Made by a program: the position numbers and the translations under genes. DNA of 64,000 bases from Desulfobulbaceae bacterium (GTDB lineage Bacteria > Bacteroidota > Ignavibacteria > Kapaibacteriales > UBA2268), in assembly GCA_018335795.1 (NCBI GenBank), contig JAGXRP010000066.1, positions 1-64,000 of the forward strand. Direction: 5' to 3'. Shown here piece by piece: positions 26,964 to 34,880 of the stretch. Position 1 is the first letter of the stretch; each line of letters starts with the position of its first letter. Below the pieces are notes generated by a model, which worked only from the letters and a program-made list of their open reading frames with translations, was not told where the DNA came from and ran no database searches.

Positions 26964-29618
26964 ATGCTTGAATCAATTTACATAGGAATTATTATTATTA
27001 TTGGAACTATAATTTTCAATATGTACTCTGTTCGTTCATCAAAAAGACTTTTTCCTTTGATAGAACAAGCAGAAGAAAAAATATCTTCATACCTTGAGTT
27101 CCCAAATGGATATTTCAATTTGAATAAATTGACTGTTTGGAGAATAGATTATGACTCAGTATTGAGAAAACAACTATTCTTTAAGTTGAAATCATTGTTC
27201 TTTAAAAGTTCTGTTAAACAAAAATTGTATAGAATCTGGGAGATTAATTCAAATGCAGAAACTATACGTAATGATTACAATAGAAGATTTATAGATTATG
27301 AACTAAAAGTCTACGATTCTTTCTTTGATAATGTTGAAGGAAGAAAACTTGATAAACAACAAAGAGAAGCGGTAATAACTGATGAAGATAATAATTTAGT
27401 TGTTGCTGGTGCTGGGTCTGGCAAAACAACTACAATTGTTGGAAAGATGAATTATATCATTGACCGATATAAAGCTAAACCTGAAGAAATTCTCCTAATA
27501 TCATTTACAAATAAATCAAGTAAGACCTTGGCTGACAGAATTAATATTCCGGGGGTAAGAGCATTAACTTTTCATAAGTTTGGATTGGATACAATCACCG
27601 AAGTTGAAAAGGTTAAACCATCATTGTTTGATGAAAAAAACTTCAAGAAAATAATAATTGAGTCCTTTAATCAAAACTTAACTCAGAAAATATATTTGGA
27701 GAAAGTAGTTGACTATTTTCTAAACCATTTAAAAATTGATAAATCTTTATTTGACTTTAAGAATCAAGGCGAACACTTTCAATATTTGAAAGATATGGAT
27801 TATAAAGCATTTATACCATCTACAGTTCCTAACAAAGGTAAGCAAACATATAATTATGAAATAGTTAAAAGCATTCAAGAATGTAAAATTGCAAATTTTC
27901 TTTTCTTCAATAGGGTGTTTTACTATTATGAGCGTCCCTACCCTTATGATACTTCTACCAGTGAACACTCACAGTACAGACCAGATTTTACGATTGTAAA
28001 AGATATTACAAAAATTGAAGGTGATGAAATTAGAGAACCAAATTCAAGCTTGGTATTTCTTGAGCATTTTGGCATTGATAGGCAGAACAATGTTCCAAAA
28101 TTCTTTGCAGAGCCAGGAGAACCCTATGAGTTTGCCAAAAAGAAATACTTAGACAAAATTGATTGGGCTCGGAAATTACACAAAAGAAATCGTACTGAGT
28201 TAATTGAAACTTTTAGTTATGAATTTGACGAAAGAACTATTTCTGAGAATCTTACAAAAAAGTTGCAAAAAATCGGAATAAAACTTGACCCTATGTCTTC
28301 TGAAGAAATATGGAATATTATAAATACAGCAACCCCAAAGGATATTGACAATTTTTATGATTTGATTGCAACATTCATTGTTCTAATGAAATCAAACAAT
28401 ATGACTATAAGCGATGTTAAAGTCAAGGCATCAATGCTCAATAATATTCGTTTGAAAGAAAGGAGTTTATTGTTTTTAGAGCTAATAGAACCAATTTACT
28501 TGCATTATGAAAAATCTTTGAAGATAAATAAGCAAATCGATTTCAGCGATATGATTAATATATCTACTGCCTATTTTTCAGAAGGAAAACATTCTCAAAG
28601 TTTCAAATATATTATAATTGATGAGTTCCAAGATATTTCTCTAAGCAGGTATAGATTAATAAAGTCATTAAAAGATAATAATCCGGATTGTAAATTGTTT
28701 TGTGTTGGTGATGATTGGCAATCGATATATAGATTCACAGGCAGTGATATTGGGCTGTTCAGAGATTTTAGTAAATATTTTGGCTTTACTGCTTTATCGA
28801 AAATTGAAACTACATATAGATTTAGCAATCCATTGCTCAAATTGTCAAATGAGTTTATTATGAAGAATCCGAATCAAACTTCAAAACAACTTATGAATTC
28901 CAACAAAAGCAAAGTAACAAATTACAAAATAATCCAAGATAAATTTTTGGACAAAGGTTTAATTAAAGCATTTGATGATATTCTTGAAAATATAAGCGAT
29001 GTAAGTTCTAAAGAAATAATTTTGCTCGGTAGATATAAATTTGATTTTATTAGGCTTAAACAAGATTCAAAAGAATTTAAATTCAGTAATGACAATACTT
29101 TATATTACAACTCAAAGAATCATAAAAGTAAAACATTAAAAGCTGATTTTATGACGGTTCACAGTGCTAAAGGATTGGAGGCTGACATTATACTACTTAT
29201 CAATTGTAAATCAGGTCAGTATGGATTTCCCTCACAGATAAGCGATGATCCAGTACTAAATCTATTATTGAGCGATGCAGATCAGTTTGAAAACAGTGAA
29301 GAAAGGAGATTGTTTTATGTGGCATTAACAAGAGCAAAAGAATATGTATATCTGATAGCACCTGAATATGAAACATCAAAATTTATTGATGAAATAGATA
29401 ATAGCCAGAACAATTTGAATGGTCAACAAACAAAACTGTGTCCAAAATGTGAAACAACTAAACTAAAATTTGTATCAGGAACTTCAAAAACAGGTAATGA
29501 TTGGGCGTTTTGGGGGTGTTCTAACTTCAGATTTGGCTGTGATTATAAAGAATGGGTAGATGTTAAACCTGCTACTCCAATCAAAAATCGCTTTTTTTCT
29601 AATAGGCAGATTAAATAA
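26964..29618 (+). CDS. Membrane-anchored HelD/UvrD-like helicase with inserted nuclease and zinc ribbon
   Basis: It begins with a transmembrane segment (IYIGIIIIIGTIIFNMY). The helicase core shows VVAGAGSGKTTTIVGKM (~147), ISFTNKSSKTLADRI, IIDEFQDISLSRYRLI, VGDDWQSIYRFTGSD, DFMTVHSAKGLEADI and FYVALTRAKEYV. Between motifs Ia and II, HSQYRPDFTIV and SLVFLEHFGI (residues ~340-370) form a PD-(D/E)XK insertion as in helicase IV-like proteins with an embedded nuclease. The C-terminus is a topoisomerase-type zinc ribbon, CPKC...CSNFRFGCDY (~826-858). It probably processes DNA at the inner membrane, perhaps during phage entry; this is inferred. Confidence 0.7.
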   Translation: MLESIYIGIIIIIGTIIFNMYSVRSSKRLFPLIEQAEEKISSYLEFPNGYFNLNKLTVWRIDYDSVLRKQLFFKLKSLFFKSSVKQKLYRIWEINSNAETIRNDYNRRFIDYELKVYDSFFDNVEGRKLDKQQREAVITDEDNNLVVAGAGSGKTTTIVGKMNYIIDRYKAKPEEILLISFTNKSSKTLADRINIPGVRALTFHKFGLDTITEVEKVKPSLFDEKNFKKIIIESFNQNLTQKIYLEKVVDYFLNHLKIDKSLFDFKNQGEHFQYLKDMDYKAFIPSTVPNKGKQTYNYEIVKSIQECKIANFLFFNRVFYYYERPYPYDTSTSEHSQYRPDFTIVKDITKIEGDEIREPNSSLVFLEHFGIDRQNNVPKFFAEPGEPYEFAKKKYLDKIDWARKLHKRNRTELIETFSYEFDERTISENLTKKLQKIGIKLDPMSSEEIWNIINTATPKDIDNFYDLIATFIVLMKSNNMTISDVKVKASMLNNIRLKERSLLFLELIEPIYLHYEKSLKINKQIDFSDMINISTAYFSEGKHSQSFKYIIIDEFQDISLSRYRLIKSLKDNNPDCKLFCVGDDWQSIYRFTGSDIGLFRDFSKYFGFTALSKIETTYRFSNPLLKLSNEFIMKNPNQTSKQLMNSNKSKVTNYKIIQDKFLDKGLIKAFDDILENISDVSSKEIILLGRYKFDFIRLKQDSKEFKFSNDNTLYYNSKNHKSKTLKADFMTVHSAKGLEADIILLINCKSGQYGFPSQISDDPVLNLLLSDADQFENSEERRLFYVALTRAKEYVYLIAPEYETSKFIDEIDNSQNNLNGQQTKLCPKCETTKLKFVSGTSKTGNDWAFWGCSNFRFGCDYKEWVDVKPATPIKNRFFSNRQIK

Positions 29619-29650
29619 CAATAGGATTATTAACAATTTAGATTATTGAT

Positions 29651-30100
29651 ATGAAAACATATACATACAAAGACTTGATAGAATCATATAAATACTATCT
29701 TTTATACAAGGATAGCGACCCTTTCTTTGATTACTATGTCCAAAGATATAAAGCTTTAAGTGAGTCATTTGGAGTAGATTTTAATGTTGAAATCAAAAGT
29801 GATAGTAAAAAAGATGACTTACTAAGGTGGTTTGTTGATTCTGTTAAAGCAACCACTAAAAGAATCAATCCTTTTGATGGATTAATGGAAGCACCTGCAT
29901 ACATAGGAAAACTTTATAAAGAGCATACCAAAGATTTCATTGAAGCTGAAGGAGTTTTACATAAAGCTCACTTCAAGTTTCAATGCCATCTTATTGAACT
30001 TATTTATGGTAATACTGAAAGCACTGTATCGTCAGCAGAACTATTGGAAAATGGTTTTGACGATTCTCAAAACGAACCTGATATAACTGATTTTTGGTAA
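29651..30100 (+). CDS. Hypothetical cargo protein
   Basis: 149 residues, unknown family, mostly helical (YKYYLLYKDSDPFFDYYVQRYKALS) with an acidic C-terminus (ELLENGFDDSQNEPDITDFW). It lies between the helicase and the integrase, 32 bases after one and six before the other. It could be a small partner of the helicase or a regulator of the integrase. No catalytic motif is seen. Confidence 0.5.
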   Translation: MKTYTYKDLIESYKYYLLYKDSDPFFDYYVQRYKALSESFGVDFNVEIKSDSKKDDLLRWFVDSVKATTKRINPFDGLMEAPAYIGKLYKEHTKDFIEAEGVLHKAHFKFQCHLIELIYGNTESTVSSAELLENGFDDSQNEPDITDFW

Positions 30101-30106
30101 TACTTT

Positions 30107-31192
30107 ATGGCAAGACCACGAACACGAAAGCAAAGATGGGATCACCCATTGTATAACATCGGTTATTGTTTTAACCGTGATGGCGTGGTTCATACAAACA
30201 TTTCCTATGATAACAAGCGTTATAGGCAAGCAACTCCACTCAATTGGTTGCCTGAAAACAAGAAAAGTGCTCTGAAAATACTTGAGGAGAGAATTGTTTC
30301 ATTAATGAATCCTAATGATGAGAAGGATGTTACTAACGATAATCAAGTGCAGAGTGTATTCGTTTTGATAAAGAAATTTTCAGAGATTCACGTAAAAAAC
30401 TTATCCAAAACTGCCCAAAGAAAGTATTCTTATGCTTGTAGCACTTTTATTAAAAAAGACTTTTTCTTGTTGCAAGTTGATGATATCCAAGATCATATTA
30501 GCCATAACAAGAATAGGTGTCATCTTCACGATAATACTAAAAGAAAACTATTGATGAACTTAAAGCAGCTCTTTGATTATGCTATTTCTCGTGGATATAT
30601 GCCACGAAATCCAGTAATAAAAGAAATGTTGCCTAAACCAGTAAAGTCAAAAAATGTTGTATTTACTTTTAATGAAGTCGAGAAGTTAATCCATTATTTC
30701 CAGAAGACTGAAAAGAAAGAATTTTCTTTACTGATAAGATTCATTGCAAATACTGGTGTTAGGATTGCTGAAGCAATTAGTATAAAATGGAAAGATATAA
30801 AAGACGACATGATTCTTATTCATGGCAAAGGAAACCGTGAAAGGCAGTTTCCAATCAAACCTTTTCCAGAAGTTGCAGAGATATTAACCGAATTAATCGA
30901 ATTTAAAGAAATCAACAACGGCAAATTGTTTAAATGGAATTCCTATGCTAAGTTAGAAAAATGGATTCGTGATGCAATTGCTGAACTTGAGATAAATAAA
31001 GATGTCAATTTTCATGCTATACGAAAAATGTTTGAGAATCGTCTAATAAATGATGAAGATTTGGATTCTAACATTGTTGCTGAAATTCTTGGGCATTCAA
31101 GGAGAATTCAAGAGCAACATTATTTGGAAGTATTAGGAGCAAAAAGGATGGAAGAGATTATTATGAGAAGAAGAAATAAAAAGGAAAAGTAG
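30107..31192 (+). CDS. int: Tyrosine recombinase/integrase
   Basis: The C-terminal domain has the full catalytic set: NTGVRIAEAISIKW (R219), GKGNRERQF (K region), NFHAIRKMF (H303, R306), ILGHSRRIQEQHY (H330, Y339). The N-terminal part (MARPRTRKQRWDHPLYNIGYCFN) is an arm-binding/AP2-like domain and a SAM-like core-binding domain lies in the middle. This is the integrase of the element. Just downstream are direct repeats and a tRNA/tmRNA-like 3' end, the expected positions of arm-type sites and attR. Confidence 0.9.
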   Translation: MARPRTRKQRWDHPLYNIGYCFNRDGVVHTNISYDNKRYRQATPLNWLPENKKSALKILEERIVSLMNPNDEKDVTNDNQVQSVFVLIKKFSEIHVKNLSKTAQRKYSYACSTFIKKDFFLLQVDDIQDHISHNKNRCHLHDNTKRKLLMNLKQLFDYAISRGYMPRNPVIKEMLPKPVKSKNVVFTFNEVEKLIHYFQKTEKKEFSLLIRFIANTGVRIAEAISIKWKDIKDDMILIHGKGNRERQFPIKPFPEVAEILTELIEFKEINNGKLFKWNSYAKLEKWIRDAIAELEINKDVNFHAIRKMFENRLINDEDLDSNIVAEILGHSRRIQEQHYLEVLGAKRMEEIIMRRRNKKEK

Positions 31193-31214
31193 CGTGTCAA
31201 ATACGTGCCAAATA
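31193..31214 (+). repeat. Tandem direct repeat, candidate integrase arm sites
   Basis: CGTGTCAAATA is followed directly by CGTGCCAAATA (one difference), starting next to the integrase stop codon. A partial inverted copy, TGGCAC, lies at 31248-31253. Such short repeats beside a tyrosine integrase usually bind its arm domain. Confidence 0.4.
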
Positions 31215-31271
31215 AGTTAGAAATCTTTGATAAAATATAAAGAAAAATGGCACAAGCAAAATTTTGAAAGT

Positions 31272-31296
31272 AGCTGTATTACAATAGGATACAGCT
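31272..31296. repeat. 8-bp inverted repeat near the att site
   Basis: AGCTGTAT-N9-ATACAGCT is a perfect inverted repeat between the integrase gene and the candidate attachment site. It may be a binding site for integrase or an accessory factor. Confidence 0.35.
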
Positions 31297-31311
31297 TGAA
31301 TTACAACTAAC

Positions 31312-31344
31312 GGAGAAGTTGGGATGTTCTCCCGCCATCTCCAC
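31312..31344 (+). other. Candidate attR with tmRNA/tRNA-like 3' end
   Basis: GTTCTCCCGCCATCTCCAC within this stretch resembles the T-arm half and acceptor end of bacterial tmRNA or tRNA genes, which typically end ...CCCGCCATCTCCACCA. It follows the integrase and precedes a rho-independent terminator. The simplest reading is a displaced 3' end of the target gene, whose intact copy would lie left of the window at attL. Confidence 0.5.
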
Positions 31345-31356
31345 AACCTAAACTTG

Positions 31357-31381
31357 AAAACCCTGACTGTGTCGGGGTTTT
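31357..31381 (+). terminator. Rho-independent terminator after attR
   Basis: AAAACCCTGAC-TGT-GTCGGGGTTTT forms an 11-pair stem (one G-T pair) ending in a T-run. It probably belonged to the tRNA/tmRNA gene before integration. Confidence 0.65.
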
Positions 31382-31414
31382 GTGTTTATGCTTTTATTAT
31401 ATTTCAATTCTTGC

Positions 31415-31445
31415 TTGGATTTTATATTTCTTTTATTTATGTTTG
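31415..31445 (+). promoter_or_regulatory. Promoter for the Asp-box protein
   Basis: TTG, 20 bases, then TATGTTTG, an exact TAnnTTTG match, upstream of the gene starting at 31518. Confidence 0.4.
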
Positions 31446-31517
31446 CAATGTGGATATTGGTATATAAGGCTTTTAAATGAGTATTTTGATGTTATACTTG
31501 AAAAAAGGAAGCACGAT

Positions 31518-33590
31518 ATGAAAAAGTTATTTTTGTCAGCAGTTTTTATGCTTTTAGCGGCAAACACCCTTTTCTCTCAATGGGAACCGGTGAATAATGG
31601 GCTGGAAGGAGTACAGTTTGGTGTTAATGTTCTTTGTTTAGCAAAATCCGAAAATAACATTTTTGTAGGTACTACATCTGGTGTATTTCTGTCAACTAAC
31701 TATGGGGATAGCTGGGCAACTGCCGGATTGTCACAACATCGTGTAAACACAATTACCATTAGTGAAAACAACATATTTGCAGGAACAGAAGAAGGAGGTA
31801 TATTCTTATCTTCGGACAACGCTAATAGTTGGATAGAGAAAAATAATGGATTAACAAATATTCAAATCTCTGCAATAGCCATAAACGGAAATGACATATT
31901 TGCCGGTACAGGTGAAGGGATATTTTTATCAACAGATAATGGAAATAGTTGGACAGAGAAAAATAATAATTCTACAAAAAGAATGGTCTATACAATAGCA
32001 ATTAAAGGAAATAATATTTTTGTCGGTACTTATGGTGGTGGTGTATTTATTTCAACTGATAATGGTGATAGTTGGACACAGAAAAATAATGGTATGAAAA
32101 ATTTAAATGTATTATCTTTAGCAATTAATGAAAATCACATCTTTGCAGGTACTTACGGTGATGGTATATTTTTATCAACAGATAACGGCAATAGTTGGGT
32201 TCAAAAATCGCAAGGATTAAAAAATTATACAGTTTTAGAAATAGTTATAAGTGGGGACCTCATAATTGCAGGAACATGGAGTAGTGTATTTTTATCAACT
32301 GATATGGGAAATAGTTGGAAACTTATATTATTAACTGATATGTATGTATTTGCACTAACAATATTTGAAAATAACATTTTTGCTGTTCCATTTTATGGTC
32401 AAGTATTTATTTCATCCGATATGGGGAATAATTGGACTCAAAAAAAGGATTTATCAATATTAAGAGATGTACAAGCCATTGCGATTAGGGGTGAAAATGT
32501 ATTTGCAGGTTTAAGGGCTGATGGAGTGTATTTTTCATCTGATATTGGAAATAGCTGGACTCAGAAAAATAATGGTTTGACAGATTTTGATATTTATATT
32601 AATTCACTCGCTATAAATGGTAACTATATTTTTGCAGGAACAGGAGTTAATGGTATTGGTGGTTTATATTTATCAACTGATAATGGAAACAACTGGAAAA
32701 TTTTAAATAATGGGATTGTAGAAGCTCAAATAAATACTATTGTAATTAGTGGCGATAACATTTTTGCAGGATCTAATTCAGGTAAAGTATCTCTATCAAC
32801 AGATAATGGAAATTCATGGCAAGAAAAAAGTAATGGATTGACAGGTTGGCATGTTTCAACAATAGCTATAGATGGAAACAACATTTTTGTAGGGATATCA
32901 AAAGGTGATGGAGGCGTGTTTGTATCAACTGATAACGGAAATAGTTGGACAAAGAAAACTAATGAATTGACAAATATTGATGTACAGGCACTTTTAATAA
33001 GTGGAGATAATATTTTAGCTGGAACTGTTGGAAGCGGAATTTTAGTTTCTACTGATAATGGGGAAAGCTGGACCCAAAAAACTAATGGATTAACCAATCA
33101 AAATGTCTGGACATTAGCCCAAAGTGGTAATAATATTTTTGCAGGTACTTCAGATGGAGTATTTTTAACTACGGATAATGGAAATAACTGGATTAAAAAA
33201 AGTGATATTGTGATAATGAAACATGTCCAAGAAATTGCTGTAAATGAAGATTATATCTTTGTCGGGACTTGGATTAGTGGCATTTTCAGAGCAAAAATAT
33301 CAGATTTAGTTGCTTCGAGTGTGAATGATGAGTTTAGCTCAAATGGTAATTTGAAAATTTATCCCAACCCTGTAAGTGAACTACTCACGATCGGAAGAAA
33401 TGGCGTCGGACGGGCTGAAATTGTCATCACAAACACAATCGGACAAACTGTTTATACCGGTACGGTTGCAGCCGGAGAGCAAAATGCATGCGTACCTGTT
33501 GCAGAATATCCCGATGGAATTTACTTCATAAATATGAAATACGATGACGGAACAACAGAATTCCAAAAATTTGTGAAAAGCGGGAAATAG
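31518..33590 (+). CDS. T9SS-secreted Asp-box (BNR/Ycf48-like) beta-propeller protein
   Basis: The track start at 31380 lies beside the terminator; the real start is the ATG at 31518, with AGGAAG upstream and a clean signal peptide (MKKLFLSAVFMLLAANTLFSQ). The body has 13 copies of an Asp-box of the form LSTDNGNSW at intervals of about 40-45 residues, each preceded by an ENNIFAGT-like strand, as in sialidase/Ycf48-type propellers. The C-terminal ~80 residues (LKIYPNPVSELLTIG ... FQKFVKSGK) are a type A T9SS sorting domain. It is exported to the cell surface; the ligand is unknown. A terminator follows. Confidence 0.85.
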   Translation: MKKLFLSAVFMLLAANTLFSQWEPVNNGLEGVQFGVNVLCLAKSENNIFVGTTSGVFLSTNYGDSWATAGLSQHRVNTITISENNIFAGTEEGGIFLSSDNANSWIEKNNGLTNIQISAIAINGNDIFAGTGEGIFLSTDNGNSWTEKNNNSTKRMVYTIAIKGNNIFVGTYGGGVFISTDNGDSWTQKNNGMKNLNVLSLAINENHIFAGTYGDGIFLSTDNGNSWVQKSQGLKNYTVLEIVISGDLIIAGTWSSVFLSTDMGNSWKLILLTDMYVFALTIFENNIFAVPFYGQVFISSDMGNNWTQKKDLSILRDVQAIAIRGENVFAGLRADGVYFSSDIGNSWTQKNNGLTDFDIYINSLAINGNYIFAGTGVNGIGGLYLSTDNGNNWKILNNGIVEAQINTIVISGDNIFAGSNSGKVSLSTDNGNSWQEKSNGLTGWHVSTIAIDGNNIFVGISKGDGGVFVSTDNGNSWTKKTNELTNIDVQALLISGDNILAGTVGSGILVSTDNGESWTQKTNGLTNQNVWTLAQSGNNIFAGTSDGVFLTTDNGNNWIKKSDIVIMKHVQEIAVNEDYIFVGTWISGIFRAKISDLVASSVNDEFSSNGNLKIYPNPVSELLTIGRNGVGRAEIVITNTIGQTVYTGTVAAGEQNACVPVAEYPDGIYFINMKYDDGTTEFQKFVKSGK

Positions 33591-33617
33591 TTTTAAAGTG
33601 GTGCATATTTAAAATTT

Positions 33618-33645
33618 AAAAGCCCTTCTATACTGAAGGGCTTTT
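33618..33645 (+). terminator. Rho-independent terminator
   Basis: AAAAGCCCTTC-TATACT-GAAGGGCTTTT, an 11-pair perfect stem followed by T-rich sequence, after the Asp-box gene. Confidence 0.75.
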
Positions 33646-33671
33646 TATTTTTGCATTTAATTTGATTTATT

Positions 33672-33788
33672 TTATTTATTACTTATAAAATCGCTATTTG
33701 CTTTGTAGATGGAGTCCAGAGCGTGTTGTCCGTCAAATTCGGATAGGATTTCCATTTTGCCGGCACCTTTGTAATTTGTCAACCAGAT
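33672..33788 (-). pseudogene. C-terminal fragment of an unidentified protein
   Basis: On the minus strand a frame reads RIWLTNYKGAGKMEILSEF... to a stop, ...YKANSDFISNK. The composition and ending look like a true protein C-terminus; it has some likeness to the C-terminus of family I inorganic pyrophosphatases, but this is weak. Upstream of the RIW the frame soon hits a stop, exactly where the plus-strand restriction-subunit remnant begins. This suggests a gene cut off at a deletion or insertion junction. Confidence 0.35.
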
Positions 33789-34091
33789 TCGCAATATGTT
33801 CAATCATTCGTAAAAAACGACCATTTGAACTTTGTTGTTTATTACAATTACAATGGTGTTGTTAGACGATATTTCCCTGATTTCATCTGTAAATTGACAA
33901 ATGGAGAATATCTTGTAGTTGAAACCAAAGGTCAAGATATCGAGCAGAACAAAACCAAGAGAGTATATTTAGACGAGTGGTGCAAAGCGGTGAATCAGCA
34001 CGGTGGATTTGGTAAATGGAATTGGGTGGTTTCATTTGACCCAAATGATTTATCAATGTTGATTAAGAATGTAGTTAGTAATGAATCGTAA
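33789..34091 (+). pseudogene. Truncated restriction endonuclease subunit (C-terminal nuclease part)
   Basis: The frame reads SQYVQSFVKNDHLNFVVYYN then RRYFPDFICKLTNGEYLVVE, with TKGQD following. P-D-F and E-T-K are the PD-(D/E)XK residues at the end of type III-like restriction subunits, and the WCKAVN...GKWNWVV ending is also typical. The helicase part is missing and no start codon or ribosome site is present, so this is a remnant. It is not a copy of the Res tail at 20.4 kb, whose sequence differs. The track ORF begins at a TTG at 33825; the recognisable frame extends further upstream. Confidence 0.7.
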
Positions 34092-34165
34092 AAAAAGATT
34101 TGCCCAAGGCGCACTTTTCTTATAAGAAGCGGGGCAAGTATGTTAATACAAAAGAAATTTATAAG

Positions 34166-34376
34166 ATGGAAAAAAATCAAACATCTGAAATAATTATTTA
34201 CGTACATCGGAAGGCAAAGTAAGCGTTGATGTTATATACAATGCCGAAACCTTCTGCCTTACCCAGAAAGCTATGGCTCAGTTATTTGGCGTGGAAGTTC
34301 CAGCGAGTTATTGGAAAATTCAGTTATTTCCCAAATTGAAACAACTGCGAGCATCTTGAATTATCGAATTACCTGA
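34166..34376 (+). pseudogene. RhuM-family gene remnant with frameshifts
   Basis: MEKNQTSEIIIY starts in one frame; a one-base loss then shifts it to SEGKVSVDVIYNAETFCLTQ and KAMAQLFGVEVPA; a second shift, with a probable internal deletion, leads to ELLENSVISQIETTAS. These three pieces match the RhuM family (start E-I-I-I-Y-x-S-x-D-G-K, then LTQ..MAELF, then SVISK-ETTA), a group often next to restriction systems. The gene is dead. With the restriction remnant 75 bases upstream it marks a decayed defence locus. Confidence 0.65.
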
Positions 34377-34880
34377 TTCATATAAGTCAAACATATATAT
34401 ATATATAACACCACTCTATCGGGTAGTGTTTTTTTATTAGCAAACGTTCATTTTCACTACGTAGAAATTAGTTTCTCGCATCATTAAAAATATTTTTTGC
34501 ATAATCAAATTTTTATTGTATGTTTGACATAGATATTTATTAGTTTTAGTTAAATGAATAATTTGTAATTATAATACGACACTAATGCAGACTATCGACA
34601 ATTCGACATTTCATAATGCCTTTCAAAACCAAGCAACTTTTCAAAGATGCAAATATTGTATTTGGACACCATTTCGGCTATCTACAAAAGCGAATGTTCT
34701 CCTCAATTTCATTGTTGCAACTTTAATGACCAATAAATTTATATGATATAGATTGGATTTTGAGTACTCAATATAATTGACTTATTGTTATTCAACAAGG
34801 TATCAAATTACATTTTCTCAGAGATAGGCTTCAAAAATACTTTGTTTTTTTGTTACATAAACAATGTTAAAGGAGAGATT
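34377..34880. other. Intergenic stretch, no gene recognised
   Basis: About 500 AT-rich bases. It holds a terminator hairpin at 34407-34438 and the 5' region of the beta-barrel gene. Short frames such as ...TPFRLSTKANVLLNFIVATL near 34660-34740 match nothing I know. It probably contains more decayed sequence from the neighbouring remnants. Confidence 0.5.
34407..34438 (+). terminator. Rho-independent terminator
   Basis: AACACCACTC-TATC-GGGTAGTGTT (one mismatch) followed by eight T. It lies just after the RhuM remnant. Confidence 0.6.

Larger units (their letters stand above)
1..31345. mobile_element. Integrated phage-like element carrying a defence cargo (right part; left end outside window)
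   Basis: The stretch has the order of a temperate-phage or satellite module: early replication/recombination operon on the minus strand, divergent repressor switch, about 20 kb of cargo, then a tyrosine integrase beside a candidate attachment site. No capsid, portal, terminase or tail gene is visible, so it could be a prophage whose structural genes lie left of position 1, a satellite, or an integrative plasmid. The right boundary is inferred from the tRNA/tmRNA-like 3' end and terminator near 31340-31381. The left boundary is not in the window. Confidence 0.75.

Noticed and set aside
31380-31517. 46-residue N-terminal extension of the Asp-box gene
   Set aside because: It begins beside the terminator and precedes a clear signal peptide with a ribosome site; the ATG at 31518 is the better start.
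34785-34880. Track start of the beta-barrel gene
   Set aside because: Adds 32 residues without a ribosome site; TTG at 34881 has one and gives a normal signal peptide.
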